DNA of 64,000 nucleotides from Chlorobiaceae bacterium (GTDB taxonomy: Bacteria; Bacteroidota; Chlorobiia; Chlorobiales; Chlorobiaceae): contig JAAXWQ010000006.1 in NCBI GenBank assembly GCA_013335115.1, positions 20,580 through 84,579 on the forward strand, given 5' to 3'. Made by a program: the position numbers and the translations under genes. Numbering within the stretch: position 1 is the first letter of the stretch; each line of letters begins with the position of its first letter. Below the pieces are notes generated by a model. That model saw nothing but the letters and a program-made list of their open reading frames with translations, searched no databases and was not told the origin of the DNA. Shown here in pieces: positions 37,199 to 45,930 of this stretch.

Positions 37199-38794
37199 TC
37201 AGCCCTTGTTTTCGGTCTTGAACTCGGAGGTGGCGTGGAACTCGATTGCCGGGAAGTCCTCGCGGGCAATCTTGAGCATCCACTCGGTTTCGGCGAAGAA
37301 TACCGGATGATCCTCCTTGTCGAGGGCGATCACCGTTGATTTGCGGCGCAGGAACTCTTCAAGCTGTGCCTTGTCGTCACAGGTGACCCAGAATGCCTTG
37401 TGGTAACGCAACGGCATGAACGAGCACTGGGCGCCGTATTCATGTTCGAGGCGGAACTGGATGACGTCGAACTGGAGTTCGCCGACCGTACCGACGATCT
37501 TGCGGGTGCCGTACTGGATGAAGAGCTGCGCGACACCCTCGTCGGTGAGCTGGCGGATGCCTTTTTCGAGCTGCTTGGTCTTGAGCGGGTCGCGGTTCTC
37601 GAGCACCTTGAAGATTTCGGGGGAGAAGCTCGGGATGCCCCTGAAGTGGAGGCTCTCGCCTTCAGTGAGGGTATCGCCGATCTTGAGCGAGCCGTTGTCG
37701 TACAAGCCGATCACGTCGCCAGGCCAGGCTTCGTCGATGACGCTCTTCTCCTGGGCCATGAACTGCGTCGGGTTGGAGAATCGCACTTTCTTGTCAAGGC
37801 GGGTATGCTGATAGAACTTGTTGCGCTCGAATCGGCCGGAGCAGATCTTGAAGAAGGCCGTACGGTCACGGTGGTTCGGGTCGAGGTTGGCGTGGATCTT
37901 GAAGACGAAGCCGGTCAGGGCTTCTTCGGAGGCCGTCACCATGCGTTCGGCGGCTTCACGCTCGTGCGGGCAGGGGGCGATATCGATGAAGGTGTCGAGC
38001 AGCTCCCTGATCCCGAAGTTGTTCACGGCGCTGCCGAAGAAGACCGGGGCGAGCAGGCCGTCGAGGTAGAGGCCGGAGTCGAAAGGCTCGTAGACGCCTT
38101 CAATGAGCGAAACGTCCTCGCGGAGCTTGTCGGCATAGGAAGACCCTACCCAATGTTCGAGCGAGGGATCGTCGATGCCGCTGATGTCGGTCAGCTTCTC
38201 GCCGATCTTCGAGGCGGTGGCTTCGAACAGGTTCAGGCTGCCGTCAAAAAGGTTGTAGACCCCCTTGAACGTCTGGCCCTGGCTGATGGGCCAGGTCATC
38301 GGCCGTGTATTGATATCGAGCTTCTGCTCGAGTTCGTCGAGCAGTTCGAACGGGTTGCGCCCTTCGCGGTCCATCTTGTTGATGAAGATGATGACCGGAG
38401 TCTGGCGCATGCGGCACACCTCCATCAGGCGTTCGGTCTGCGCCTCGACGCCCTTCATGCTGTCGACGACCAGGATGACGCTGTCCACGGCGGTCAGGGT
38501 GCGGTAGGTATCTTCGGCGAAGTCCTTGTGGCCCGGGGTGTCGAGGATGTTGATCCTCCGGCCCTTGTACTCGAAGCCCATGACCGAGGTGGCGACCGAG
38601 ATGCCGCGCTGCTTCTCGATCTCCATGAAGTCGCTGGTTGCGGTCTTGCGGATCTTGTTGCTCTTGACCGCGCCGGCCGTATGGATGGCGCCACCGAAGA
38701 GCAGCAGCTTTTCCGTCAGGGTCGTTTTGCCCGCGTCAGGGTGGCTGATGATGGCAAATGTCCTCCGTTTCGCAATCTCTTTCTGTAACTCCAT
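37199..38794 (-). CDS. prfC: Peptide chain release factor 3
   Basis: A 531-residue translational GTPase that recycles RF1/RF2 after peptide release. The G domain has [15 protein letters not shown] (P-loop, about 18-32), DTPGHKDF, and [11 protein letters not shown]; the later RF3 domains ([35 protein letters not shown]) are present and length equals E. coli RF3. The start at 38794 fits homologues; an in-frame ATG at 38833 is open. It is divergent from the symporter gene. Confidence 0.94.
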   Translation of the reverse strand: MELQKEIAKRRTFAIISHPDAGKTTLTEKLLLFGGAIHTAGAVKSNKIRKTATSDFMEIEKQRGISVATSVMGFEYKGRRINILDTPGHKDFAEDTYRTLTAVDSVILVVDSMKGVEAQTERLMEVCRMRQTPVIIFINKMDREGRNPFELLDELEQKLDINTRPMTWPISQGQTFKGVYNLFDGSLNLFEATASKIGEKLTDISGIDDPSLEHWVGSSYADKLREDVSLIEGVYEPFDSGLYLDGLLAPVFFGSAVNNFGIRELLDTFIDIAPCPHEREAAERMVTASEEALTGFVFKIHANLDPNHRDRTAFFKICSGRFERNKFYQHTRLDKKVRFSNPTQFMAQEKSVIDEAWPGDVIGLYDNGSLKIGDTLTEGESLHFRGIPSFSPEIFKVLENRDPLKTKQLEKGIRQLTDEGVAQLFIQYGTRKIVGTVGELQFDVIQFRLEHEYGAQCSFMPLRYHKAFWVTCDDKAQLEEFLRRKSTVIALDKEDHPVFFAETEWMLKIAREDFPAIEFHATSEFKTENKG

Positions 38795-38938
38795 GGGTGC
38801 CTGGTGGTAGGGTAGACGAAAAATATCTCTCATGTGGCCGTGTCGCCGATCATCCCGAACGGGTCGAGACGCGCAAAATAACGGTAAAACCTTATCTTTG
38901 AAAATGTTTCGTCAACCCCACCATCAAAAGGAGTTTCC

Positions 38939-40261
38939 GTGTCCGGACTCGAACAAATGCTTTCACAGCTCAGCGACCTGGTCTGGGGCGTCCCGCTCCT
39001 CGCGGCGCTTTTCGGCACCCATCTTTTCCTGACCTTCAGGCTCGGCATCATCCAGAAGCACCTTCCGCACGCCATCCGCATCTCATTCACCCGATCGCAT
39101 GAAGGGACGGGGGAGATCAGCCACTTCGGTGCGCTGGTAACCGCGCTGGCCGCCACCATCGGCACGGGCAACATCGTCGGCGTAGCCACGGCCGTCGCGG
39201 CGGGCGGGCCGGGCGCCGTGCTCTGGATGTGGCTGACCGGCGTTTTCGGCATTGCCACCAAATATGGCGAAGCGCTACTGTCGGTCAAGTACCGCAAAGT
39301 CGCTGAGGATGGATCGGTTTCCGGCGGCCCGATGTACGTGATCGAACATGCGCTGGGACAGAAATGGCTGGCTGTGCTCTTTGCGGTCTTCACCTCCGTT
39401 GCTGCATTTGGCATCGGCAATATGGTGCAGGCCAACTCGATCGCCACCTTGCTGCAGTCCAATGCGGGCGTTTCGCCATGGGTCAGCGGTGCGGTGATGA
39501 CGGTATTCACGGCGGTGGTGATCATCGGGGGAATCAAGTCGATCGCCAAAGTCTGCGAGTACCTGGTCCCGTTCATGGCCGGGTTCTACCTCATCGGCTG
39601 TGCGGTGCTGCTGGTGATCGGGCGTGAGACCCTGGGCGAAACGCTGCAGCTGATCGTCACCTCGGCATTCACCGGCCAGGCGGCCCTCGGTGGCTTCGCC
39701 GGCGCCGGCATGAAGGAGGCGGTGCGTTTCGGTATCGCCCGTGGCCTGTTCTCCAACGAGTCGGGCCTTGGCAGTGCCCCGATCGTGGCCGCGGCCGCGC
39801 AGACCAACGAACCGGTCCGCCAGGCACTCATCTCCTCGACAGGCACCTTCTGGGATACGGTGGTGGTCTGCGCCGCCACAGGAATCGTCGTAGTGAACTC
39901 CGGCGCATGGCAAACGGGCCTGAAGGGAGCCGAACTGACCAGCGCGGCCTTCTCAATGGTGCCGGTGATCGGGCCGACGGTGCTGACCTTCGGGCTCCTC
40001 ACCTTCGTCTTCTCGACCATCCTCGGCTGGTCCTACTACGGCGAGAAAGCGATGGAGTACCTTTTCGGCAAACGTTCGATCATGCCCTACCGCTGGGCAT
40101 GGGTGGCGGCGGTCATGGTCGGTTCGGTGATGTCGCTGCATGTCGTCTGGACTTTCGCCGACATCGCCAACGCGCTGATGGCCCTGCCGAACCTCGTGGC
40201 GTTGCTGCTACTGAGTCCGGTGATTGCCTCCGAGACGAAGCGGTATTTTTCCGCTGAATAG
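38939..40261 (+). CDS. Sodium:alanine/glycine symporter (AGCS family)
   Basis: A 440-residue secondary transporter of the alanine/glycine:cation symporter family, with about 10-11 helices. Family wording includes GTGNIVGVATAVAAGGPGA, SVKYRKVAEDGSVSGGPMYVIE, and GLGSAPIVAAAAQTNEPVRQ, the substrate/cation region. The start is a GTG at 38939, fixed by an AAAGGAG site; there is no ATG alternative nearby. No riboswitch or regulator is visible in the short gap to prfC. The amino acid preference is not readable. Confidence 0.9.
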   Translation: MSGLEQMLSQLSDLVWGVPLLAALFGTHLFLTFRLGIIQKHLPHAIRISFTRSHEGTGEISHFGALVTALAATIGTGNIVGVATAVAAGGPGAVLWMWLTGVFGIATKYGEALLSVKYRKVAEDGSVSGGPMYVIEHALGQKWLAVLFAVFTSVAAFGIGNMVQANSIATLLQSNAGVSPWVSGAVMTVFTAVVIIGGIKSIAKVCEYLVPFMAGFYLIGCAVLLVIGRETLGETLQLIVTSAFTGQAALGGFAGAGMKEAVRFGIARGLFSNESGLGSAPIVAAAAQTNEPVRQALISSTGTFWDTVVVCAATGIVVVNSGAWQTGLKGAELTSAAFSMVPVIGPTVLTFGLLTFVFSTILGWSYYGEKAMEYLFGKRSIMPYRWAWVAAVMVGSVMSLHVVWTFADIANALMALPNLVALLLLSPVIASETKRYFSAE

Positions 40262-40351
40262 TGGGTTTTGCCCCTGAACGTGCCTTGTGATGTATAAAAA
40301 TAATGCTATCTTCACACACCCTTTTTCAACCATATTACAAGGCGCGCAACT

Positions 40352-40885
40352 ATGAATTTCAACCCGTGGCACCACGTCGAGATCGGGGATGACTGCCCGA
40401 ATGTCGTGAATGCGATCATCGAGATTTCGAAGGACAGCAAGACCAAGTACGAACTGGACAAGAAGACCGGCATGCTCAAGCTGGACAGGGTGCTCTTCTC
40501 ATCCCTGCTCTACCCCGAGAACTACGGATTCATCCCGAAGACCCTCGGTGAAGACCATGACCCGCTCGATATCGTCGTCATCTCCCAGTGCCAGATCGTG
40601 CCGATGTGCGTCGTGCAGGCCAGGGTGATCGGCGTCATGCGCATGATCGACCACGGAGAGGGCGATGACAAGATCATCGCGGTGGCCGAGGACGACATGA
40701 GCGTCAGCGGCATCAACGACATTCACGACCTCGGCAAGCACTTCAAGATGGAGCTGCAGCACTTCTTCGAGGAGTACAAGGCCCTCGAGCAGAAGACCGT
40801 GCTCGTTGAAGACTTCATGGACGCCAAGACCGCCAAGGAGATCGTCCTCGAGTCGATCACCCGCTACAACGAGACCTACGGCTGA
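40352..40885 (+). CDS. ppa: Inorganic pyrophosphatase, family I
   Basis: A 177-residue soluble pyrophosphatase. The metal-binding aspartates are in [12 protein letters not shown] and in the [14 protein letters not shown] stretch; [17 protein letters not shown] and [17 protein letters not shown] are also family wording. It drives biosynthesis by removing pyrophosphate. A strong terminator follows directly. A candidate promoter (TTGTGA, 16 nt, TATCTT) lies just upstream at about 40287-40314. Confidence 0.95.
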   Translation: MNFNPWHHVEIGDDCPNVVNAIIEISKDSKTKYELDKKTGMLKLDRVLFSSLLYPENYGFIPKTLGEDHDPLDIVVISQCQIVPMCVVQARVIGVMRMIDHGEGDDKIIAVAEDDMSVSGINDIHDLGKHFKMELQHFFEEYKALEQKTVLVEDFMDAKTAKEIVLESITRYNETYG

Positions 40886-41381
40886 GGCTCATACGGCTTC
40901 GACCGCGCAATACCCGGCGGCCCGGCTCAACCAGCCCGGCCGCCTTTTTTTTGCTTCCGGCCAATAAGGCCATCCCCAACGTATCATCTGCCGATACCCA
41001 CGAAAAGTCCTTGCGTTACTATAGCCTGCGGTTGGCGGGGCAATGTGGACATTCGTCGTCCGTATCGCGAATTCACGCGCCGCCTGCGTCCCGGGGCGTT
41101 TACCCCGTTATTGCCGCAATATTTCAGGATTCCTTCTAAGTGCTTTAGAAATGGAAGTATAGGCACACCTGCGCTCGTAACGGCCTTATTGCTGAAATTG
41201 ATATATATGAAGTCCGTGGTTCCTGAGCGGCAGTGTGGATGGAATGTTGACAACTTGTCGATCCTCCGGCACCGGCGTCTCGTTGCCGGTAACGCAAATA
41301 GGGGTGAATAGGAGAAAAAATCATATATTGGCCGGGTACGACAGCCTTTGCCTTTTCATCGAACAGAATCAGTACGGCAGC
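40886..41381. other. 496-nt intergenic region
   Basis: Holds the ppa terminator and about 430 nt before the KdsC-like gene. The latter part is AT-richer (41180-41215, TATATATG) and contains a small ACCGGC/GCCGGT inverted repeat at about 41267-41288. Short open frames occur in three directions but none has recognisable sequence, a ribosome site or usage like the neighbours; I see no gene. Confidence 0.5.
40916..40952 (+). terminator. Intrinsic terminator after ppa
   Basis: A 12-bp stem with one mismatch (GGCGGCCCGGCT with AGCCCGGCCGCC) and a 5-nt loop is followed by eight T residues. Confidence 0.85.
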
Positions 41382-41900
41382 ATGATCTCCCTCTCCCCTG
41401 AAGAACTGAAATCCAGAGCGTCGCGAATCAGGCTTGTCCTTTCCGACAACGACGGGGTGTTCACTGACAACGGCGTCTACTACTCGGAACGGGGCGAAGA
41501 GTTCAAGCGGTTTTCGATTCGAGACGGCATGGGGGTCGAACGGCTCCGCGCCCACGGCATCGAAACCGGCATCATCACCGGGGAAGTCTCCCCGAGCCTC
41601 GTCAAACGGGCCCAGAAACTGCATATCCAACACCTCTACCTCGGCGTAGGCGACAAGCTTTCCCGACTCGAGGAGGTGCTTCGCGACACCGGCTTCCGGA
41701 CCGAAGAGATCGCCTATATCGGCGACGACGTCAACGACCTCGGCATCATGGCGGCGATATCTTCCGACGGCCTTGCGGCTACTCCCGCAGACGGTCTGCA
41801 TTTCGTCGAACCGTACATCCATTATCGCAGCACCGCCGACGGCGGACGCGGCGGGTTCAGGGACTTTGCCGAATGGCTGATTTCGCTGCGGGCTTCCTGA
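41382..41900 (+). CDS. kdsC: KdsC-like HAD phosphatase (KDO-8-P / nonulosonate-9-P type)
   Basis: A 172-residue cofactor-dependent HAD subfamily IIIA phosphatase. The nucleophile region is LSDNDGVFTDNGVYYS with D22 and D24; the middle D-N-D differs from the usual D-V-D of KdsC. Later motifs IITGEVSPSLVKRA, GVGDKLSRLEEVL and IGDDVNDLGIM complete the set. It could dephosphorylate KDO-8-phosphate for LPS or a nonulosonic acid phosphate; the NeuB-like gene 91 nt downstream makes either possible. Start at 41382 fits the family; upstream frame to 41235 is unsupported. Confidence 0.75.
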   Translation: MISLSPEELKSRASRIRLVLSDNDGVFTDNGVYYSERGEEFKRFSIRDGMGVERLRAHGIETGIITGEVSPSLVKRAQKLHIQHLYLGVGDKLSRLEEVLRDTGFRTEEIAYIGDDVNDLGIMAAISSDGLAATPADGLHFVEPYIHYRSTADGGRGGFRDFAEWLISLRAS

Positions 41901-41991
41901 TACCGGAGAAAAATTTATATTTATCCAGCATTTCCAACCTGAACCTGCAGCAGCATACGGCACGCGGCCGGTTCCTTATTACACCTACCTT

Positions 41992-42861
41992 ATGCCAGAA
42001 GTAAAACTTGGGTCTTCGATAGCAGGCGACGGCCATCCCGTTTACGTCATCGCCGAGATCGGCATCAACCATAACGGCTCGCTCGACGTGGCCAAAAAGC
42101 TGATCGAGGGCGCCGCCCAGGCAGGATGCGACGCCGTCAAGTTCCAGAAGCGCACTCCCGAGCTCTGCGTGCCGATGGAGCAGCGCAACATCGAGCGCGA
42201 CACCCCCTGGGGCAGGATGACTTACATGGACTACCGCTACAAGGTGGAGTTCGGGTTCGACGACTACACCGAGATCGACCGGTATTGCCGCGAGAAGGGC
42301 ATCGCCTGGTTCGCGTCATGCTGGGACGAAGAAGCGGTCGACTTCATGGAGCAGTTCAACCCGCCCTGCTACAAGGCGGCCTCCGCTTCGTTGACCGACC
42401 TGACGCTCTTGAAGAAAACCAAGGATACCGGCCGGCCGCTGGTCATTTCGACCGGCATGTCGACGATGGAGGAGGTCGATGCAGCCGTCAACGCCCTCGG
42501 TAGGCATAACCTGCTCATCGCCCACACCAACTCGACCTACCCCTGCCCGGTGGAAGAGCTGAACCTGAAAATGATCGGGACGCTCAAGAACCTCTACCCA
42601 GAGGTGCCGATCGGCTACTCCGGCCACGAGGTCGGACTGGCCACCACCTGGGCGGCCGTCGCCCTCGGCGCGTCGTTCGTCGAGCGCCACGTGACCCTCG
42701 ATCGTGCGATGTGGGGTTCAGACCAGGCAGCCTCGGTCGAAATCTCCGGCATGTCGCGACTGGTCTCCAACATCCGCGATATCGAAAAAGCCCTCGGTGA
42801 CGGTGTCAAGCGCGTCTACGACGGCGAAGCCGCAGCCCGCAAGAAACTCCGCAGGATCTGA
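41992..42861 (+). CDS. neuB: NeuB-family nonulosonic acid synthase without SAF domain
   Basis: A 289-residue TIM-barrel synthase that condenses PEP with a sugar (family: sialic, legionaminic or pseudaminic acid synthases). Core motifs are EIGINHNGSLDVAKKLI, AVKFQKRTPELC, YKAASASLTDL, VISTGMSTMEEV, HTNSTYPCP and YSGHEVGLATTWAAVALGA. The C-terminal antifreeze-like SAF domain of about 60 residues that caps the partner active site in NeuB dimers is missing; the protein ends at KKLRRI. No NeuA, NeuC or Leg/Pse genes are here, so the product is unknown. Confidence 0.75.
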   Translation: MPEVKLGSSIAGDGHPVYVIAEIGINHNGSLDVAKKLIEGAAQAGCDAVKFQKRTPELCVPMEQRNIERDTPWGRMTYMDYRYKVEFGFDDYTEIDRYCREKGIAWFASCWDEEAVDFMEQFNPPCYKAASASLTDLTLLKKTKDTGRPLVISTGMSTMEEVDAAVNALGRHNLLIAHTNSTYPCPVEELNLKMIGTLKNLYPEVPIGYSGHEVGLATTWAAVALGASFVERHVTLDRAMWGSDQAASVEISGMSRLVSNIRDIEKALGDGVKRVYDGEAAARKKLRRI

Positions 42862-42899
42862 TTCCATCCCCGGCAATAACTTCGCCGGGGCCCAGACAT

Positions 42900-42971
42900 G
42901 GGGACGCTGTCAACTGTCTACACAAAGTCGCCTTTCGGCGGGCGTTTGTGTAGACAGTTGACAGCGTCCCC
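42900..42971. repeat. 27-bp perfect inverted repeat (hairpin) between neuB and htpG
   Basis: The arm at 42900-42926 is the exact reverse complement of 42945-42971 and the 18-nt loop contains a further CGCC/GGCG stem. It follows a small GC hairpin (42868-42890) after neuB. The arms resemble ends seen next to small Y1/REP-type transposases, but no transposase gene is here, so it is better called a miniature element or a strong intrinsic terminator-like structure. The right arm is followed by only four T residues. Confidence 0.7.
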
Positions 42972-43064
42972 TTTTACGTCCTTGGGATATTTGCTTTCCT
43001 CGCTTAAATTTACCACCGAAATATCCGTTGCACTGCAACCAAACCCGAAAACGAGACGACCTCA

Positions 43065-44954
43065 ATGAGCGACAAAACCTCTCCGGCGGTGAAGGAGTTC
43101 GAGTACAAGGCTGAAATGAAGCAGCTCCTCGACCTGATTGTCCATTCCCTTTACACCCATCCCGAAATATTCCTGCGCGAGCTTATCTCCAACGCTTCCG
43201 ACGCCCTCGCCAAGGTGCGCTTCCGCATGCTCTCCTCCGATGAGGAGATCGATCGCGAAGGCGAGCTGAAGATATCCATCACCGTCAACCCCGAGGACCG
43301 GAGTGTCGTCATCGAGGATGCCGGTATCGGCATGACCGAGGAGGAGCTCATTTCCAACCTCGGCACGGTCGCCCGCTCGGGCACCCTCGGCTTCATGGAG
43401 GCCATGAAGGCCCGGCAAAAGGAGGGGGGCGTGGATGCGAACCTGATCGGCCAGTTCGGTGTCGGCTTTTATTCGGTGTTCATGGTGACCGATGAGGTAA
43501 CGGTCGAGACGAAGAGCGCGGAGGCCGGCGCGGAAGGACGCCGCTGGCGCTCGACGGGCCAGGGGACCTACACCATCGAGCCGGTGGAGCTCTCCAGTCG
43601 CGGCACGAGGATTTCGTTCATCCTGAAGGAGGAGTACAAGGAGTTCGCCGAGGAGTACCGCGTCGAAGGGATCGTCAGGAAATATTCCAACTTCGTCGAC
43701 TTCCCGATCTTCCTCGGTTCGAGGCAGCTCAACAGCATCACCGCCCTCTGGCAGCGTTCGAAGAGCGAGCTGAAGGACGAGGAGGTCAACGAGTTCTACA
43801 AGTTCATCTCGACCGACCACCAGGAGCCGCTGGACTACCTGCACCTCTCGATCGAGGGTACGGTGAGCTTCAAGGCGCTGCTCTTCATTCCTGCAGAAGC
43901 CCCGATGGAGTTGCTCTACCAGCAGGGTGCGCTCGAAAAGCACGGTCCGCAGCTCTACGTCAAGAAAGTGCTCATCCAGCACGAATGCCGCGACCTGCTG
44001 CCGGAGTACCTGCGCTTCGTCGCCGGTGTGGTCGATACCGAGGAGCTGTCGCTGAACGTGTCGCGCGAGATGGTACAGTCCAGCCCGGTGATGTCAAAGA
44101 TCCGCCAGATACTGACCGGTAAGATCCTCGGCTGGTTCGACACCCTGGCAAAGGAACAGCCGGAGAAGTTCCACAAGTTCTACAAGGCGTTCGGTCCCAT
44201 CATCAAGATCGGCCTGAACAGCGATTTCACGAACCGCGACAAGATCATCGACCTGCTCCGCTTCGAGACGACCAGGACCGCAGAAGGGGAGTATGTGACC
44301 CTGAAGCAGTACGTCGAGCGCATGGCGGAGGGCCAGACGGAGATCTATTACCATACAGGCCAGGCCCGAGCCCAGATGATGGCGCATCCCAACCTTGAGT
44401 ACTTCCGCAAGCAGGAGATCGAGGTGCTGTTGCTGTCGGATCCTGTGGACGTGTTCGTGATCCCCTCGATCTTCGAGTACGACAAGAAGCCGCTGAAGTC
44501 GATCGAGAAGGCTGAAGTCGATTCCGCCGGTACGGTCGAGCCGGAGGGCGAGCGGCTCGGCGATGAGGTGAAGGGCAATGTGCTCGGCCTGTTCAGGGAG
44601 ATCCTTGGAGAGCGCGTCGCCGATGTGGTCGAGTCGAAACGGCTCGTCAGCTCGCCGGTGACGCTGGTCAGCGGCAAGGACGGCATGGACAGCCAGTTCG
44701 AGAAGGTCATGAAGATGATGCAGCAGGACGTGCCCTCGTCCAAGAAGATCCTCGAGGTGAACACCTCGCACCCGATCGTGCGCAACCTCGCTGGCAAGCA
44801 GGCCGTCGGCCTCGGAGCCGATCCGGTGGTGCGTGCAGCCGTCATGCAGCTCTTCGAGGGGGCACTGTTGCTCGAAGGCGACCTGGAGAGCATCACCGAC
44901 TACGTGTCGAGGATGAACGATCTGGTCGAGGCGGCGACCCGGGCAGGGGGGTGA
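43065..44954 (+). CDS. htpG: Molecular chaperone HtpG (Hsp90)
   Basis: A 629-residue cytosolic ATP-dependent chaperone. The N-terminal ATPase domain has [33 protein letters not shown] and [13 protein letters not shown]; the middle domain has [17 protein letters not shown] with the catalytic Arg; the C-terminal dimerisation domain ends EAATRAGG. It begins 94 nt after the hairpin, and its stop lies inside the first copy of a tandem repeat that leads into the next gene. Confidence 0.96.
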   Translation: MSDKTSPAVKEFEYKAEMKQLLDLIVHSLYTHPEIFLRELISNASDALAKVRFRMLSSDEEIDREGELKISITVNPEDRSVVIEDAGIGMTEEELISNLGTVARSGTLGFMEAMKARQKEGGVDANLIGQFGVGFYSVFMVTDEVTVETKSAEAGAEGRRWRSTGQGTYTIEPVELSSRGTRISFILKEEYKEFAEEYRVEGIVRKYSNFVDFPIFLGSRQLNSITALWQRSKSELKDEEVNEFYKFISTDHQEPLDYLHLSIEGTVSFKALLFIPAEAPMELLYQQGALEKHGPQLYVKKVLIQHECRDLLPEYLRFVAGVVDTEELSLNVSREMVQSSPVMSKIRQILTGKILGWFDTLAKEQPEKFHKFYKAFGPIIKIGLNSDFTNRDKIIDLLRFETTRTAEGEYVTLKQYVERMAEGQTEIYYHTGQARAQMMAHPNLEYFRKQEIEVLLLSDPVDVFVIPSIFEYDKKPLKSIEKAEVDSAGTVEPEGERLGDEVKGNVLGLFREILGERVADVVESKRLVSSPVTLVSGKDGMDSQFEKVMKMMQQDVPSSKKILEVNTSHPIVRNLAGKQAVGLGADPVVRAAVMQLFEGALLLEGDLESITDYVSRMNDLVEAATRAGG

Positions 44955-45029
44955 ATGATGAGTTATGAATGATGAGTTATGAATGATGAGTTATGAGTTA
45001 TGAATGATGAGTGAAAAGTGATGAGTTAT
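44953..45029 (+). repeat. Tandem 14-nt repeats forming copies of the next gene start
   Basis: Three exact tandem copies of a 14-nt unit start at 44953, 44967 and 44981, then degenerate pieces at 44995 and 45002, ending in the ATGAGTTATGA of the next gene. Each unit contains ATGATG followed by AGTTATGAA and a stop, so it encodes a mini-ORF MMSYE (44955, 44969), MMSYEL (44983) and MMSEK (45004). The real gene starts ATGAGTTATGAAAAA. Confidence 0.8.
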
Positions 45030-45929
45030 GAAAAAGAATCCAACCATCTCCCAGTGAACCAGTTATCCGATAACGACCTTCGGCGGATTGCCGTTTTCCA
45101 GAGGAACGAGATCACCGAGCACCATATCTACAAGATCCTTTCGCAGCGGGTCGAAGGCGTGAAGAACAGGAGGATCCTGACGCAGATCTCCCAGGACGAG
45201 TTTCGCCACTACGAAGTGTGGAAAAAAATCACCGGCAGGGATATCGCGCCGAACCGGCTGAAGATCTGGCTCTTCTCGGTTATCAGCCTGCTTTTCGGCT
45301 TCACCTTCGGCATCAAGCTCATGGAGGCAGGGGAACAGAAGGCGCATGACGCATACGGACGCCTTGCAGGTTCGATGAGCGAGGTGAAAACGATCGCCAA
45401 CGACGAGGAGGAGCACGAGCAAGCCTTGATCACGCTACTTGACGAGGATCGGCTCAAGTATACCGGCTCGATCGTACTCGGCCTGAACGACGCCCTCGTA
45501 GAGCTGACCGGTGCGCTGGCCGGCCTGACCTTCGCGCTGCAGAACTCGAAGATCGTGGTCCTGACCGCTTCGATCACGGGATTTGCCGCAGCGCTTTCCA
45601 TGGCTGCTTCCGAGTATCTGTCGACAAAAACCGAGCCCGGTTCGAAGAATCCGATCAAGGCCTCGATCTATACGGGTATTGCCTACCTGCTCGCCGTCAC
45701 GGTGCTGATCACGCCGTACCTCTTTTTCCAGAGCCTCTACCTCTGCCTCGCCCTGGCCTTCGCCGGTGCGATCCTTGTCATCGCCGCCTTCAACTTCTAC
45801 ATTTCGGTGGCGCAGGACTTGCCGTTCCGCAGTCGTTTCTTGGAGATGTCGGGCTTGATCTGCGTGGTGGCCGGCATCAGCTTCGGCGCCGGCATGCTCA
45901 TCCGCACGGTGTTCGGGATCGAGGTGTAG
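45021..45929 (+). CDS. Ferritin-like / VIT1 fusion iron transporter (MbfA type)
   Basis: A 302-residue protein joining a ferritin-like (rubrerythrin) domain at about 15-145 with a VIT1/CCC1 membrane domain at about 148-300. Di-iron ligands are visible as E30, the E60/H63 pair in DEFRHYE, E103-region (EAGEQKAHD) and the ANDEEEHE motif. The membrane part has [17 protein letters not shown] and [11 protein letters not shown], with four to five helices. MbfA-type proteins export or store iron in bacteria. The start is ATG 45021 (or GTG 45018). It ends 1 nt before the stop of the convergent kinase gene. Confidence 0.85.
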   Translation: MSYEKESNHLPVNQLSDNDLRRIAVFQRNEITEHHIYKILSQRVEGVKNRRILTQISQDEFRHYEVWKKITGRDIAPNRLKIWLFSVISLLFGFTFGIKLMEAGEQKAHDAYGRLAGSMSEVKTIANDEEEHEQALITLLDEDRLKYTGSIVLGLNDALVELTGALAGLTFALQNSKIVVLTASITGFAAALSMAASEYLSTKTEPGSKNPIKASIYTGIAYLLAVTVLITPYLFFQSLYLCLALAFAGAILVIAAFNFYISVAQDLPFRSRFLEMSGLICVVAGISFGAGMLIRTVFGIEV

Positions 45930-45930
45930 G

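Noticed and set aside
37400..38788. A 462-codon open frame opposite prfC
   Set aside because: It is the antisense shadow of a gene with clear release-factor-3 motifs in the other strand; its product is a biased Asp/Glu/Leu-rich sequence without recognisable domains.
38834..38938. A glycine riboswitch upstream of the alanine/glycine symporter
   Set aside because: The gap is only about 105 nt and lacks the paired conserved helices of glycine aptamers.
41235..41381. An N-terminal extension of the KdsC-like gene
   Set aside because: The residues before Met at 41382 do not resemble the HAD family, and the family normally begins a few residues before the DxD motif.
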